In this document: one piece after another, positions 1-9,561 of the stretch | How the letters are laid out: the number at the start of each line of letters is the position of its first letter | Position numbering within the stretch: position 1 is the first letter of the stretch | Origin: Ophioceras dolichostomum | Taxonomy: Eukaryota > Ascomycota > Sordariomycetes > Magnaporthales > Ophioceraceae | NCBI GenBank assembly: GCA_003049485.1 | Contig: PYST01000223.1 | Coordinates: 1-63,410 of the forward strand | Direction of reading: 5' to 3' | Length of the DNA stretch: 63,410 nucleotides | Position numbers and translations under genes: made by a program | Notes under the pieces: model-generated | Told to the model about the DNA's origin: nothing | The model's database searches: none | What the model saw: the letters and a program-made list of their open reading frames with translations, nothing else

Positions 1-105
1 CAAGAATTCTTTGCCTCATCGTTCTCTCTCTGAGTATTGCTTTAATATTCCGCATTTGTTGTACTCTCGACGTCCTTTTGTATTGTGCATTCATTCGTCT
101 GAAAG

Positions 106-255
106 CGGGACGGGAATTTGGCACTCTTGTCGCTGGATCAAGTCGTCGAAGGGTACATCCCTGCCCCGCCAGGAGGGGCATCGCTCAACGAGCTCCCTCA
201 AGAAGTGCGGAAAACAGCAACACCGCGCCCCATCTTTCTTAGCGGTGGTAGGTAG
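106..255 (+). CDS. 3'-terminal exon of an unidentified gene (partial)
   Basis: An open frame ending in TAG at 253-255 reads as a plausible protein tail containing YIPAPPGGASLNELP and ending FLSGGR. The frame is closed upstream by TGA at 100-102. An AG at 104-105 after a pyrimidine-containing stretch could be a 3' splice site, so the rest of the gene would lie beyond the left edge. The protein family is not recognised. The competing frames here are rich in Arg, Ser and Cys and look non-coding. The call rests only on amino-acid composition and the possible acceptor, so it is tentative. Confidence 0.35.
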   Translation, partial: RDGNLALLSLDQVVEGYIPAPPGGASLNELPQEVRKTATPRPIFLSGGR

Positions 256-689
256 GCTGATCCGTCGGAAAGAGACCACCATTTCTCATTGCTAGCGCCT
301 CCCATTCGGCGTCCTAAACTCCTCGCATTCATGGGGGTTTCATCAATACCCCGCTAAAACACAAGAGGATGAGTGACGTTGTCAAGCCGGGCAAAAGTGG
401 GGCACTCCCCGAAAGGCTCTCGTCAACCTGCATCAGCAGCAGTTCAATCATCATCACCATCATCATCATCAGTATCGCCCTTCTCTTGCCTATCGTTTTC
501 CATTCCTCCTTCCCAATCATCTCGTCGTACCTAGAGCTTTTCGGATTCATTCCCAGCCCCACTTCCACTCCGGTTCCACATCAGATGGCCACAGGAGTGC
601 CCAACCAGCCTGACACTCGCGATCCCGAGCCGCAACAACAGCAACTTCATCATCAGCAGCCAGAGCAAGCTACTACACAACAAACAACA
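256..689. other. Leader region of the YjbQ-family gene
   Basis: No separate gene is seen. The frame of the downstream YjbQ gene stays open back to an ATG at 369, with another in-frame ATG at 585. The 369 extension would add an Ile/Ser-rich hydrophobic stretch and a Gln/His-rich linker that the family normally lacks. A CAT/ATC microsatellite at about 448-470 causes the Ile-rich run. It is most likely 5' untranslated sequence. Confidence 0.5.
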
Positions 690-1414
690 ATGAGCTGGTT
701 CCAGAAGCAGTTCACCCTTCCGGCCCGGTCCCGGGGCTCGTACCTCATAACGGACACCGTGGAGAAGGAGCTGCCCGAGATCAAGAACTACAAGATCGGC
801 CTCCTCAACCTCTTCGTCCAGCACACCAGCTGCGCACTCAGCCTCAACGAGAACTGGGACGAGGACGTGCGCGCCGACATGAGCGACGCGCTCGACCGCA
901 TAGCTCCAGATGCCGGTCCCAAGGGCCAGGAGCTCTACCGGCATAGCGCCGAAGGCCCGGATGACATGCCGGTTCGTTTTCGTTTCCTTGTATTGTCTCT
1001 TCAACCTTTCCCTTGAAACACGATGACTGGAATTCGTTCCCGGCACACCTTTCCCTCAATTTCCTAGACTACCTACTTACTGACCGACCTTGTCTTCTCT
1101 TCGCCCTATTCGTTTCGTCTCATCACCAAAAGGCGCATATCAAGAGTGCCCTAATCGGGGCAAGTGTTACAATCCCCATCCGAGACGGGAAACTGGTAAG
1201 TGCCCAACTCCCTCCCCACCGCCGATTCGACTCGGAGAGTTCGAATCTTCCCAACCCCCCATTGAAGCAAGCATGACTGGCTTTCTCACATATCGGCTAC
1301 ACTTGTTACCCATAGGCAACGGGGACGTGGCAGGGTATCTGGTATCTGGAGTTCCGCACCTGGAAGCATCAGCGCAAGATAATCGCCACTATCCAGGGAG
1401 AGAAGAAGGCCTGA
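690..1414 (+). CDS. YjbQ/UPF0047 family protein
   Basis: Three exons: 690-971, 1133-1195 and 1316-1414, both introns in phase 0 (GTTCGT...AAG and GTAAGT...TAG). The joined protein is about 147 residues, the usual size for the YjbQ/UPF0047 family. Family hallmarks are visible: QHTSCALSLNEN, then the Asp-rich DEDVRADM, then EGPDDMPAHIKSAL across the first junction, IPIRDG, and GTWQGIWYLEFR across the second. Bacterial YjbQ has been linked to thiamine-phosphate synthase activity; the fungal role is not established. The start at 690 (MSWFQKQF) matches the family N-terminus; in-frame ATGs at 585 and 369 would add unusual extensions. Confidence 0.85.
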
Positions 1415-1946
1415 CTCCCGGCTGTATTATAGTCTAAGAACAACTTAGTAGTAAAGGAGCCCTCATATCATCCATACATGATGTTGGCCTTCGAAAGTGT
1501 TATCATCTCTTCTTTTGCGTTCCAATGGTGTGTCCTAGGCTGCGAAGCTCCTTCTCCCCCGTAACATCAGTAGGTTGGTAGGTACAAATATGACGTGCGA
1601 AGATTGAACATGAAACCTTGCAAATTTCTATGCTTCGGTAGAGCAATGGTCTTTCGCTTATGGAATCCTACCCGAGTAAACGCCCAACGCCCGCCACAGG
1701 CCACTAGGCTGGCCCAATGCCCGACACACCCCCACGAGATGGCGGCCGCACATGGGTACCGTGGCTCCTTCGTCTTTTTTTGGGGTAATATTCCTCCCAG
1801 GTTTCCTGGTCTCGATCCAGATCTGTCGTGATACACAGTAGACAAAACAATTGAGTATTACCTCACGCATGCCAGGTATCCCAAGCCATTCATCCATCCA
1901 TCCATCGGTCCGTCCGCCCGTCCGCCCGTCTATTCGTCCTGCACTC
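1415..1946. other. Convergent intergenic region
   Basis: This lies between the 3' ends of the YjbQ gene (+) and the CFIm25 gene (-). It must hold both 3' untranslated regions. A short ATCC/GTCC-type run (CATCCATCCATCC followed by CCGTCCGCCCGTCC) occurs at about 1889-1935. No further gene is seen. Confidence 0.6.
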
Positions 1947-2911
1947 TCAATGCGTCCCATTCTCCTGCGAGTTCATATCGACGTCGTCGCCTCCTCCCGC
2001 CAGGACCTTCGTCTTGGGCACAGGCGATCCGTCGCTCGCGCCGGGCGTCACCGCGACAACGTTGCCCTGTTCGTCGACGAACTCGAAGTTGTAGCGGCTC
2101 AGGAGGTGCGGGATCGCGGACAGCTGCGGGCCGTATCTGGCGGAGTTGTCGTAGAGCTCGAAGAGCGGCACAGCCAGCAGCTTCATGTTCTTGGGGACGC
2201 TGAGGATCTCTGGTAGAAAAAAAGGGGAGGGAGAATACGTTAGTGATAGGTGAGGGATGGCGGATAGACAGGACGATAGGGCAGGGTAGAGGTGCCAAGA
2301 AGAGAGAGCATGGCCGCTGTCGTCGCTAGTTAAACCGAATGAACATGGATTGCTTGGGTGGGTGTTTCCTCACTAGAGTGTGGCAGCTGGATGAAGTACA
2401 GCTTCTTGCACTCCTTCGGACGCGTCACATGCGCCGGCACGAACGGGTACATGAACGTCTCGAAGTTGGGCCTCCACCACTGGGCGAGGCAGTCGCCGAC
2501 CTGCCAGTCGCCCGCCTCTTCTCCCTCGCTCAGGCGGCCGACGGGCGCGAGCCGCTCGTCCAGCCGGGTCTTGAAGCCCTCGATCTCGTCGTCCTCGGGC
2601 CGCAGGTAGTCCCCGGGCAGCTTGAAGAAGGCGTTCGCTATCTGCAGCATCAGGATGTGGGGGTGGTTGTGCTCGTGGCAGACGAGGATGCCCTCGCACG
2701 TGCGCCGCATGCCGTGCGCGCTGTAGTGCTCCTCCAGACGCTTCAGCCGCGCCAGCACCGACGGGTCCTCCTCGGGTTGCGTCTCCTTGACGCCGAAGGT
2801 GTAGTTCGAGAGCGGGTAGAGCCGGATCGTCTGCGGCTGGTTGGCGTTGAAGTCGAGGGGGAAGAGGGGCGGCTGCCCGGACTGCAGGGCCGTTGCGGTA
2901 ATGGTTGACAT
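1947..2911 (-). CDS. Cleavage factor Im 25 kDa subunit (CFIm25/NUDT21/CPSF5-like)
   Basis: Two exons on the minus strand, 2911-2374 and 2209-1947, joined across a 164-nt intron (GTGAGG...CAG) in phase 1 to give 266 residues. The protein follows the CFIm25 family closely: IRLYPLSNYTFG near residue 30, the RRTCEGILVCHEHNHPHILMLQ core, the degenerate Nudix helix around EDDEIEGFKTRLDE, WWRPNFETFMYPFVPAH, and after the junction VPKNMKLLAVPLFELYDN and LLSRYNFEF. Known family members bind UGUA elements in pre-mRNA and steer poly(A)-site choice; they are catalytically dead Nudix proteins. The C-terminal tail (about 35 residues, GGGDDVDMN) is an acidic fungal extension. The start MSTITA directly precedes the conserved part. 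Confidence 0.93.
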
Positions 2912-4147
2912 CTTTTTCAGGGTGTGGATGTCGGAAGGTCGCGAGCTTGGATGCGGTTACGGCTAAGTAAGGAATGCGCGAGGTAAATACTATGAGAAAT
3001 GTTACGACAAAATAGACGTGGGATTGGCTAGCCTATTGCCTGTCGCGCGGTAGATGTTTGGAAGTTTCAAGGAATATGTGGAAGCTGTCCTGCTCGTGTT
3101 GGTTGTGGTCGAACTCGCGATGAACCTGCAAGACAGCTCTCGACCCTGAGCCACTGGCTTTCCCCGAAGAGGAAAGGCGGTGAACACGCCCCACCTCAGC
3201 CTCGCCCATCACACCTTATTTCGACCACAGTAGGATAGGCCCTGTCCTCGCTCGACCTCAACTCAAGAGAGGCGGAGAAGGCTGCCGTGCTTCGGCCTTC
3301 CTCTTGTTTCTATCTTGCTGGCAGTGACTATGATTGCAGCTGGGATCGTTGGATCTTCGCCTGTGAAATTTCTTTCTTTCGTCTGAAAGTCTCACCATGA
3401 CTCTCTAGAAGGGAACGTGCGAGTTCCATCACCACTTTCCAGGATACAGTCCTGGACATGTGCATACCTGGCCCTTACGTCGCCGCTCCAATTCTGGTAC
3501 CTTCTGCGTCTCATTCTTTCTGGTATGCCTCACAAGTGCCCATCATGAGCGTAGAACTTTCAAGGCAAGTTTCGTGCATGGTGTCTCATCGCTATCCGTT
3601 GACAACGCTAGTTGAACTGCGTGAGGCCATGGTTTCCAGCTCCTCCAAACTCGATGCATCTAGTATGCGATGCACCCTCCAGGTTCGTCTACCGCCTCTT
3701 GCGAGCACCAAGCCGGTCGCTCCTGCCAATCTAATTGATGCTTTCTTTGCTTTTTGTGAATGCGGGGAGCACCTTCTGTTTCTCTCCATGATCCGCCTTT
3801 TCGCTTCTCCCCCCATCACCTTCCCTTTCGTGCAACTTTCCCCCAGCGGCACCTCTGGTCTCCTCAGCACATCACCACCTTGTCAACCTCTCCAGCCATC
3901 CGTCCGCTCCTCTACGACTAGCTGGTTCGCAAGCTTTCAGAACAGGCTACCAGCAAGTTATTCATTCATCTCAATCAAAATCAATCCTTCGGACGAATGC
4001 GCCGTCCTCTTCTCACCAGACATCGGCTCAAAGCACGGTGTATCGCAACCTCGCTGGAGATTCCGCTCGGCCCATTCCAAACCTGCAGATTTCGACCAGC
4101 TCAATCAATCTCATCAATCAATCGAGGTGCTCCAGGCTCTTGCCGTT
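2912..4147. promoter_or_regulatory. Divergent region between CFIm25 and the SLIP-GC-like GTPase gene
   Basis: This 1.2 kb must contain both promoters and leaders. The GTPase frame stays open upstream to 3458, but the sequence there is low-similarity, Ser/Cys/Phe-rich and CT-rich, typical of a leader rather than a protein. No other gene is seen. Confidence 0.5.
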
Positions 4148-7100
4148 ATGGATTCTTCGCAGGGTGCGGCTCTGCGGCCGGCTAGTAGTACTGGCCCGCC
4201 TCGGAAGCCGCCCGGGAGCGGACCTTCTCTGCCAACGCCGCGTCCTGCTTCGGGAGCGGCGCCGTCATCATACGACCGAGACATTGGGGAGTCAACCCCG
4301 AATTCAGCTGCTATCAAGTCTAAGGAACTCGCTGATGCGCACCTCCCCGACGTACCAAGTCTTCCTATCCCACCTCCCTCCATCGCGCCATCTCGCTTTG
4401 CCCGGACAATGGCGAACAAGATAGAGCGCTTGGGCATCGAAGTTACAAGTGAGATCATTCCGAAGCTCGAGAAACTGGGCTTTCAAGGCACAACTCGGCA
4501 GCTGGAGGCCAGCGTCCAGCTTGTGACCGAGCTCGCCGATGCTCTCAAAGTTCGGTTCTCAGAAATTGAGGACGAGAACCTGGCGGCAAAGTGGGCAGAG
4601 GCGGCTTCAGCTCTGGAAGACCACTCGAAGACATCTCGGGCTGTAATCGGCATTGCTGGAAACACCGGTGCCGGCAAGAGCTCACTGCTCAACGCTGTCC
4701 TGGATGAGAGGAGGGTGTTGCCGACCAACGGCGTCAGGGCCTGCACTGCGGTCGCCACGGAGATCATGTGGAACGAGTCCGATGACCCCGCGCAGAGGTA
4801 TCGCGCCGAGATCGAGTTCATCTCGGCAGATGAATGGGAGAGAGAGCTCGAGATGGTGTGTGACGACGTCATCGATGCGTACCTGGACGGGTCTACGGAG
4901 CAGATGATTTCATCTAGTGAGGCTGGTGATGGACTGGCGAAGATCAGAGAAGTGCACCCCAGCTTTGCTTTGACAAAGGAGACCGTCGGGAGGTACACCG
5001 CCAAGGAGCTGGCGGCTCAGCTGATACAGGCCCCGGATGTTCAAAACTTGCTCGGCACCAAGCTGGAGGTTGGGGTGTCATCTGCCGAGAATCTCTACAG
5101 CGTGCTTCAAAAGTATCTGGACAGCCAAGAGAAGCCGGCGTTCGTCAAACGAGACCTAAGGAAGATGGCTTACTGGCCTCTCATTCGGGTTGTGAGAATC
5201 TTCCTCAAGTCCGAGGTTCTATCCAACGGGACAGTCCTCGTGGATCTAGTATGCTCCAGCTCTCCCAAAGCTATCACCTGCGGGGTTGTTTGGTTAACAG
5301 AAGCTTTGTAATTCACAGCCTGGGGTCCAAGATGCCAATGCTGCGCGGTGTGCCATCGCAGACAGGTACCTGGTGCAATGTTCTGCACTATGGATCGTTT
5401 CCCCGATTACGCGAGCGGTAGATGACAAGGCCGCCAAAACACTTCTCGGAAAATCGTTCAAACTGCAACTCAAGATGGACGGGAGCATATCGAATGTTTC
5501 GTTCATCTGCACCAAGACTGACGACATCTCCCTCGAGGAGATAGCCGAAACATTGGGCGGTATAGACAAGCTGCATCAGTTCATCGACAAAGAGACGCGC
5601 CTCGCTCGTGAGCTTCAGGAGGCAAAGGATGAGATTCCGCACGCTCGAGAGTGGGACAGAGATGTGAGGCGCCAAGCCAAGGAGCTCAGCAACGAGATTC
5701 GGTCTTGGGAAACCTTCGCGAGCAGGTTCGAGACAAAGCAACTGGTCCGACTTCCTGAGGCGCTCAAACTGAAGCGGAAGCGCCGCAGCCAGCAGCAGAG
5801 CAGCCAGAAGATGCCCCGACGATGTGGCCCAACTGATTCTGACGATGCCTACGAGAGCTCGCAAGATGATTCTGACTACGATGAAGAGACCTACATGGAC
5901 GCCGAAATGGCGCACACGGAGCTGGCTAAAGTTCGATCACAGGGCGAAGACGCTTCCGAGAGGGCCCTCCAAGCCAAGCGAGATCTCGAGCATGTGTTCA
6001 ACAGTGTTGCCCGCCTTGAAACTGAGCTCAAGGCGACCAGTACTGAAAAGCATGCTTACTTTATCAACAAGCGAAACGACTACGCCAGAACGTCCATTCA
6101 GTCGGACTTCGCTGCGGGGATTCTCGAGTATGTTTTAACCACTGCGCAGGATCTAGCAGTCTGGTACTAACAACTTTACAGGCTTGACATAGAGACGAGA
6201 GTTGGACACAGCTCATCCGCACATGGCATGGAGGCCGAGTCCAGGGACGCCCCTGTCGCCCGCGACTATGACGAGGTTGCCCGCTCTCTGCAAGTGTTCT
6301 GCGTGAGTAGCCGCGGCTATCAACAGCTTCGTGGGAGAGCTGAGGTGGACCGCAAGGTGAAGGGCTACCGCGCTCTAAAGGAGACAGGGATTACACAGCT
6401 GCAGGACCACGCCAAGGATGCTACACTGCGAGACCGGCGGCTCAAGCTTATACAGAGCTTGAATGAGCTCGGTGGCTTCATTGCATCGATCGGCTTGTGG
6501 ATGAATTCGGATGCCGCTGATCCTGATCTCTACCTCGGACTCAGCAAGCAGAAGCGAGAGCAGGAACTCCAATTGGTGAAAGACAAGCTGGAAAGTCTCC
6601 AGAATGTGAGTTGGAACCCCACGACTCCAATCCCGGTCCATCTTTTCGGAATCCTCCGTGGTTGCTAATAGCTATTCTCAGGTGCTCGAAAACGAGGCTA
6701 AAACTATGTGGTCACACATGCGACGGATCTTCGACAGCCATGTCTTCAATGACTTCGATGAGATCATAGCTACTGCTCTGCAGCGAGCGGCAACGGTCGC
6801 TCATAACTGGTCCTTGCCGGCGCCCGGAGGACTAGGACTTCGCTTCTCGACCTACCGTGCCATCTGCAAAAGGGAGTATGTCTCCATGGCAACCCCTATC
6901 ACGCCTAGAAAAAAGAAATTTCAGAACACTGACGCTCGTGCTCTCACCAATGTAGCGGGATGCCGCACAAGAGCCGCAAGGCTAGAAATTTCAATGAAGG
7001 TATTCAATCTTGATGCTTTCCAAACTTGAACTTGCGGACTGACGTTTTGCTCCAGACCTATGGGGGCCATTCAATGAGATCATCGCGGAGGGCTGGAGCT

Positions 7101-7821
7101 CTGCCTTCGAGGCTCTCCCTGACATTGTTGACGATTTCGTCCGGAAGGCTTCCGAGAACATCAACAACTTTGTGGACGATGTCACCAGCAGGCCGCAGCT
7201 CCAGAAGTGCGGGATGGCCTGCGTGACACTTCTGACGCAGAAGGCTCAGTCAAATGCTCGTGCCATTCAGGATGCAACGCAAGAGATGAGAGAGAAGATA
7301 ACGGTCGTTCAGCGGGAGGCAACTCGCGGAACCATTGCCTTCGTAAAGAAGGGGATGGAACCTGCGTATGCCGGCTGCAAAGCCGAACGAGGTGAGCATC
7401 CGCCCCGGCTTCCGTTCCCTTCTCTCGCAACCCGCTCACACTTTTTGCAGGCCGAGGCGCATACGTGAGAATGAAGAGCATTATGGATTCGCACATGGCG
7501 AAGCTTTCCACGGACATGTACCAGGACGGCGCTGCTCATCTGAAAACCCACGTCGTCAACCTGATCCGTCAATTGTACCATGTGATGTGGCGCCACGCGC
7601 GCCGGACGTCGAACAGCATCGCGGGAGACGTTGGCCCCGCCATTGTTGGGTTCGATCACGCTCCATTGACCCGCGTCGTCCACGGCCATATCCGCGAGAT
7701 ATTCTGGGCCTTGGACGAGGAGCTAGCTGCGATTCTCATCGATTCTACGACCGAGGAGCCTGGAAACCATGGTGGCATCCCGCCACCACCTCTGTCGCCG
7801 ATGACAGTTGTGGGTTCCTAG
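4148..7821 (+). CDS. Large dynamin-superfamily-like GTPase, similar to nuclear GTPase SLIP-GC
   Basis: Seven exons: 4148-5248, 5319-6127, 6182-6605, 6682-6875, 6956-6999, 7056-7391 and 7451-7821. All joins are in phase and total 1092 residues. G1 is GNTGAGKSS at about 171-179, followed by a Thr-containing segment (CTAVATE, candidate G2). G3-like DLPG spans the first exon junction (366-369), and G4 is TKTD at about 432-435. After this comes a long helical, charged region with coiled-coil character (ELQEAKDE, an acidic DSDDAYESSQDD patch, MAHTELAKV), then a helical C-terminal half ending in a Pro-rich tail. An ACTAAC branch site precedes the second acceptor. Vertebrate SLIP-GC is a nuclear GTPase; fungal relatives have no established job. 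The N-terminal about 90 residues are Pro/Ser-rich and probably disordered. ATG 4148 is chosen because upstream sequence looks untranslated. Confidence 0.85.
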
Positions 7822-9561
7822 GAAGGGCAGATATTCCGATCCTCCTCATTTTTCACGCCTTGCTAAATCTGCCCCTTTTCTTCTCATCAGTACACTTCTC
7901 TTTTCATTTGCCGCGATTCTTATCTTCCACTTCGGTTCTCCTTCTTCTCTCCATGATCTGTCATGGAAATTCTTCTTCGTTGCATTTTACTGCCACCCAA
8001 GCTCCACCACGGGTTCATTTTTTTAAGTTTTGCTTTCCACTACATTCTTTCGAGAGAGAGAGAATCTTCGGTGATGGCGTGCTGGCGACAGTCGGAGATG
8101 TTGTGGCTCTACAGATGGACGCATTTGATTTCACCTTGTTAACGATGGTATTCATATCTGCTTCAGCAATTTTCTTTTCCGGATTCTTCGCCGGCTTTGC
8201 TTTGCTTATCTAACCCAATTTTAGGGAGAAGTGGGAATTTCCTGGGAGGCAGATGTTCGCCTCCAGCACCAGCTGGACATCTCTAACCACAGGCAAGTGT
8301 CTGGTGGTGTCAGCCAGGACAGCCCGGCAAACAACGCTTGGAGTTCACATCATGCTGGTATTTCAGTAAATGAATTTGTCCTGTTTTTACCAGATTCGGA
8401 TGCGAACTATACAGCCATCTGCATCGCGACATGGGGCTTTGGCGGCTCAACTGATGAGTATGAGCCAACATTGCCTCTCAGACAACTTCACTGTTATCCC
8501 CCGGTGCGCCCCTGAGTGATCATCCGTTGTGATGAACAGCACGGCGCCTCTGAACGCCTGATTCGGTATCAAACCACCCCCACGAGCGCATTTCAGGGCC
8601 TTGGAGCGGGAAATGTTTGTTGTTTGAGAAGAGGTAGAAATATGTCGCGAGACAGTGAGGATTGGCGGACGGATCAGGGGACCCAGGGAGGAAAACGTGG
8701 CTGCCTAAGCACAGGCTGGGGAGGCTTTTGGTATCTTCGAATGAGCCCCGAATTTGGGGTGTCGCCATGGGGATTCCAAAGACTGTAACGTTCCCTGGAC
8801 ACGTGGGTTAGCTCGAGGTCTAAGGGCCACTGTGGTGGGTTAGAAGGAGCAATTGGGGTCACACCGTTGAGCACCGCGAACAGCAAAGGGAGGGCATCAC
8901 AAGAGTGCTCGGTTCCCAGAAAGGTTAGGTGGCGGATTGTGCACTTGGACTTGGCAAGACATTGGAGGGGGCCAGGTTTCAGTGGTTGCACAAGAGGTCC
9001 CCGCACACCTCGGGCCATCTGGCTTTCTACAAGGAGTCTGGAAGCCTTGGAAGCTGAGAGCACCCGGGCTAGCGGGAATCAGTTGCGGGAATCGGAACTG
9101 CACCCACTAATTGCATGCAGCAACGCCGCTGAAGTCACACCAGTATCAGCATCAATTCAACCAAAACTGGAGGAGGCTTGACCCCTCCATGTTGCCCAGA
9201 CCGCCTCCGATGTTGTGGACTCCACTCGCCCAACCAAGCAACCAAGCTTAGGTGCGCGCTCGAGACCTCAACTCATTAGCGGTTCCCCTCACAACAAATA
9301 ACCTTTTCGGCGCTATCTTTCCTCGCGCACCATTCAAAGCTTGCGTCTGGAGGCTCGTGTTGTTTTGAAAGGCAAAACTGAACAAAAACAGGAATTTTCT
9401 TGAAAGTTATCGGTTCTCCTCCTTATCACCTGCACGGACACTCTTCATTGTCCGAAACAAAGAGGTGAAGGGGCAGCCATGTGCAATTTGCTGCACACGG
9501 ATTGGGCCCTTTGAAGTACAACAGAACGAGTGTGTGCGCCGCTTCCTCCGCATTCGCAGCG
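7822..9561. other. Intergenic region, no gene seen
   Basis: About 1.7 kb between the GTPase stop and the next start. The first 400 bases are T-rich and CT-rich, as expected for a 3' untranslated region. The part before 9562 contains the next promoter and leader. Open frames here (for example 8674-9063 on the minus strand) have no recognisable family signature. Confidence 0.55.

Noticed and set aside
1230..1250. GAGTTCGAATCTT, resembling a tRNA B box
   Set aside because: It lies inside the second YjbQ intron, with no A box at the right distance and no cloverleaf.
2339..2908. Open frame on the plus strand opposite CFIm25
   Set aside because: Antisense shadow of a conserved gene; Arg/Leu/Val-rich from GC-rich codons.
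7368..8213. 281-codon open frame (+) overlapping the end of the GTPase gene
   Set aside because: It runs out of frame over the verified last exons of the GTPase and then into T-rich 3' sequence.
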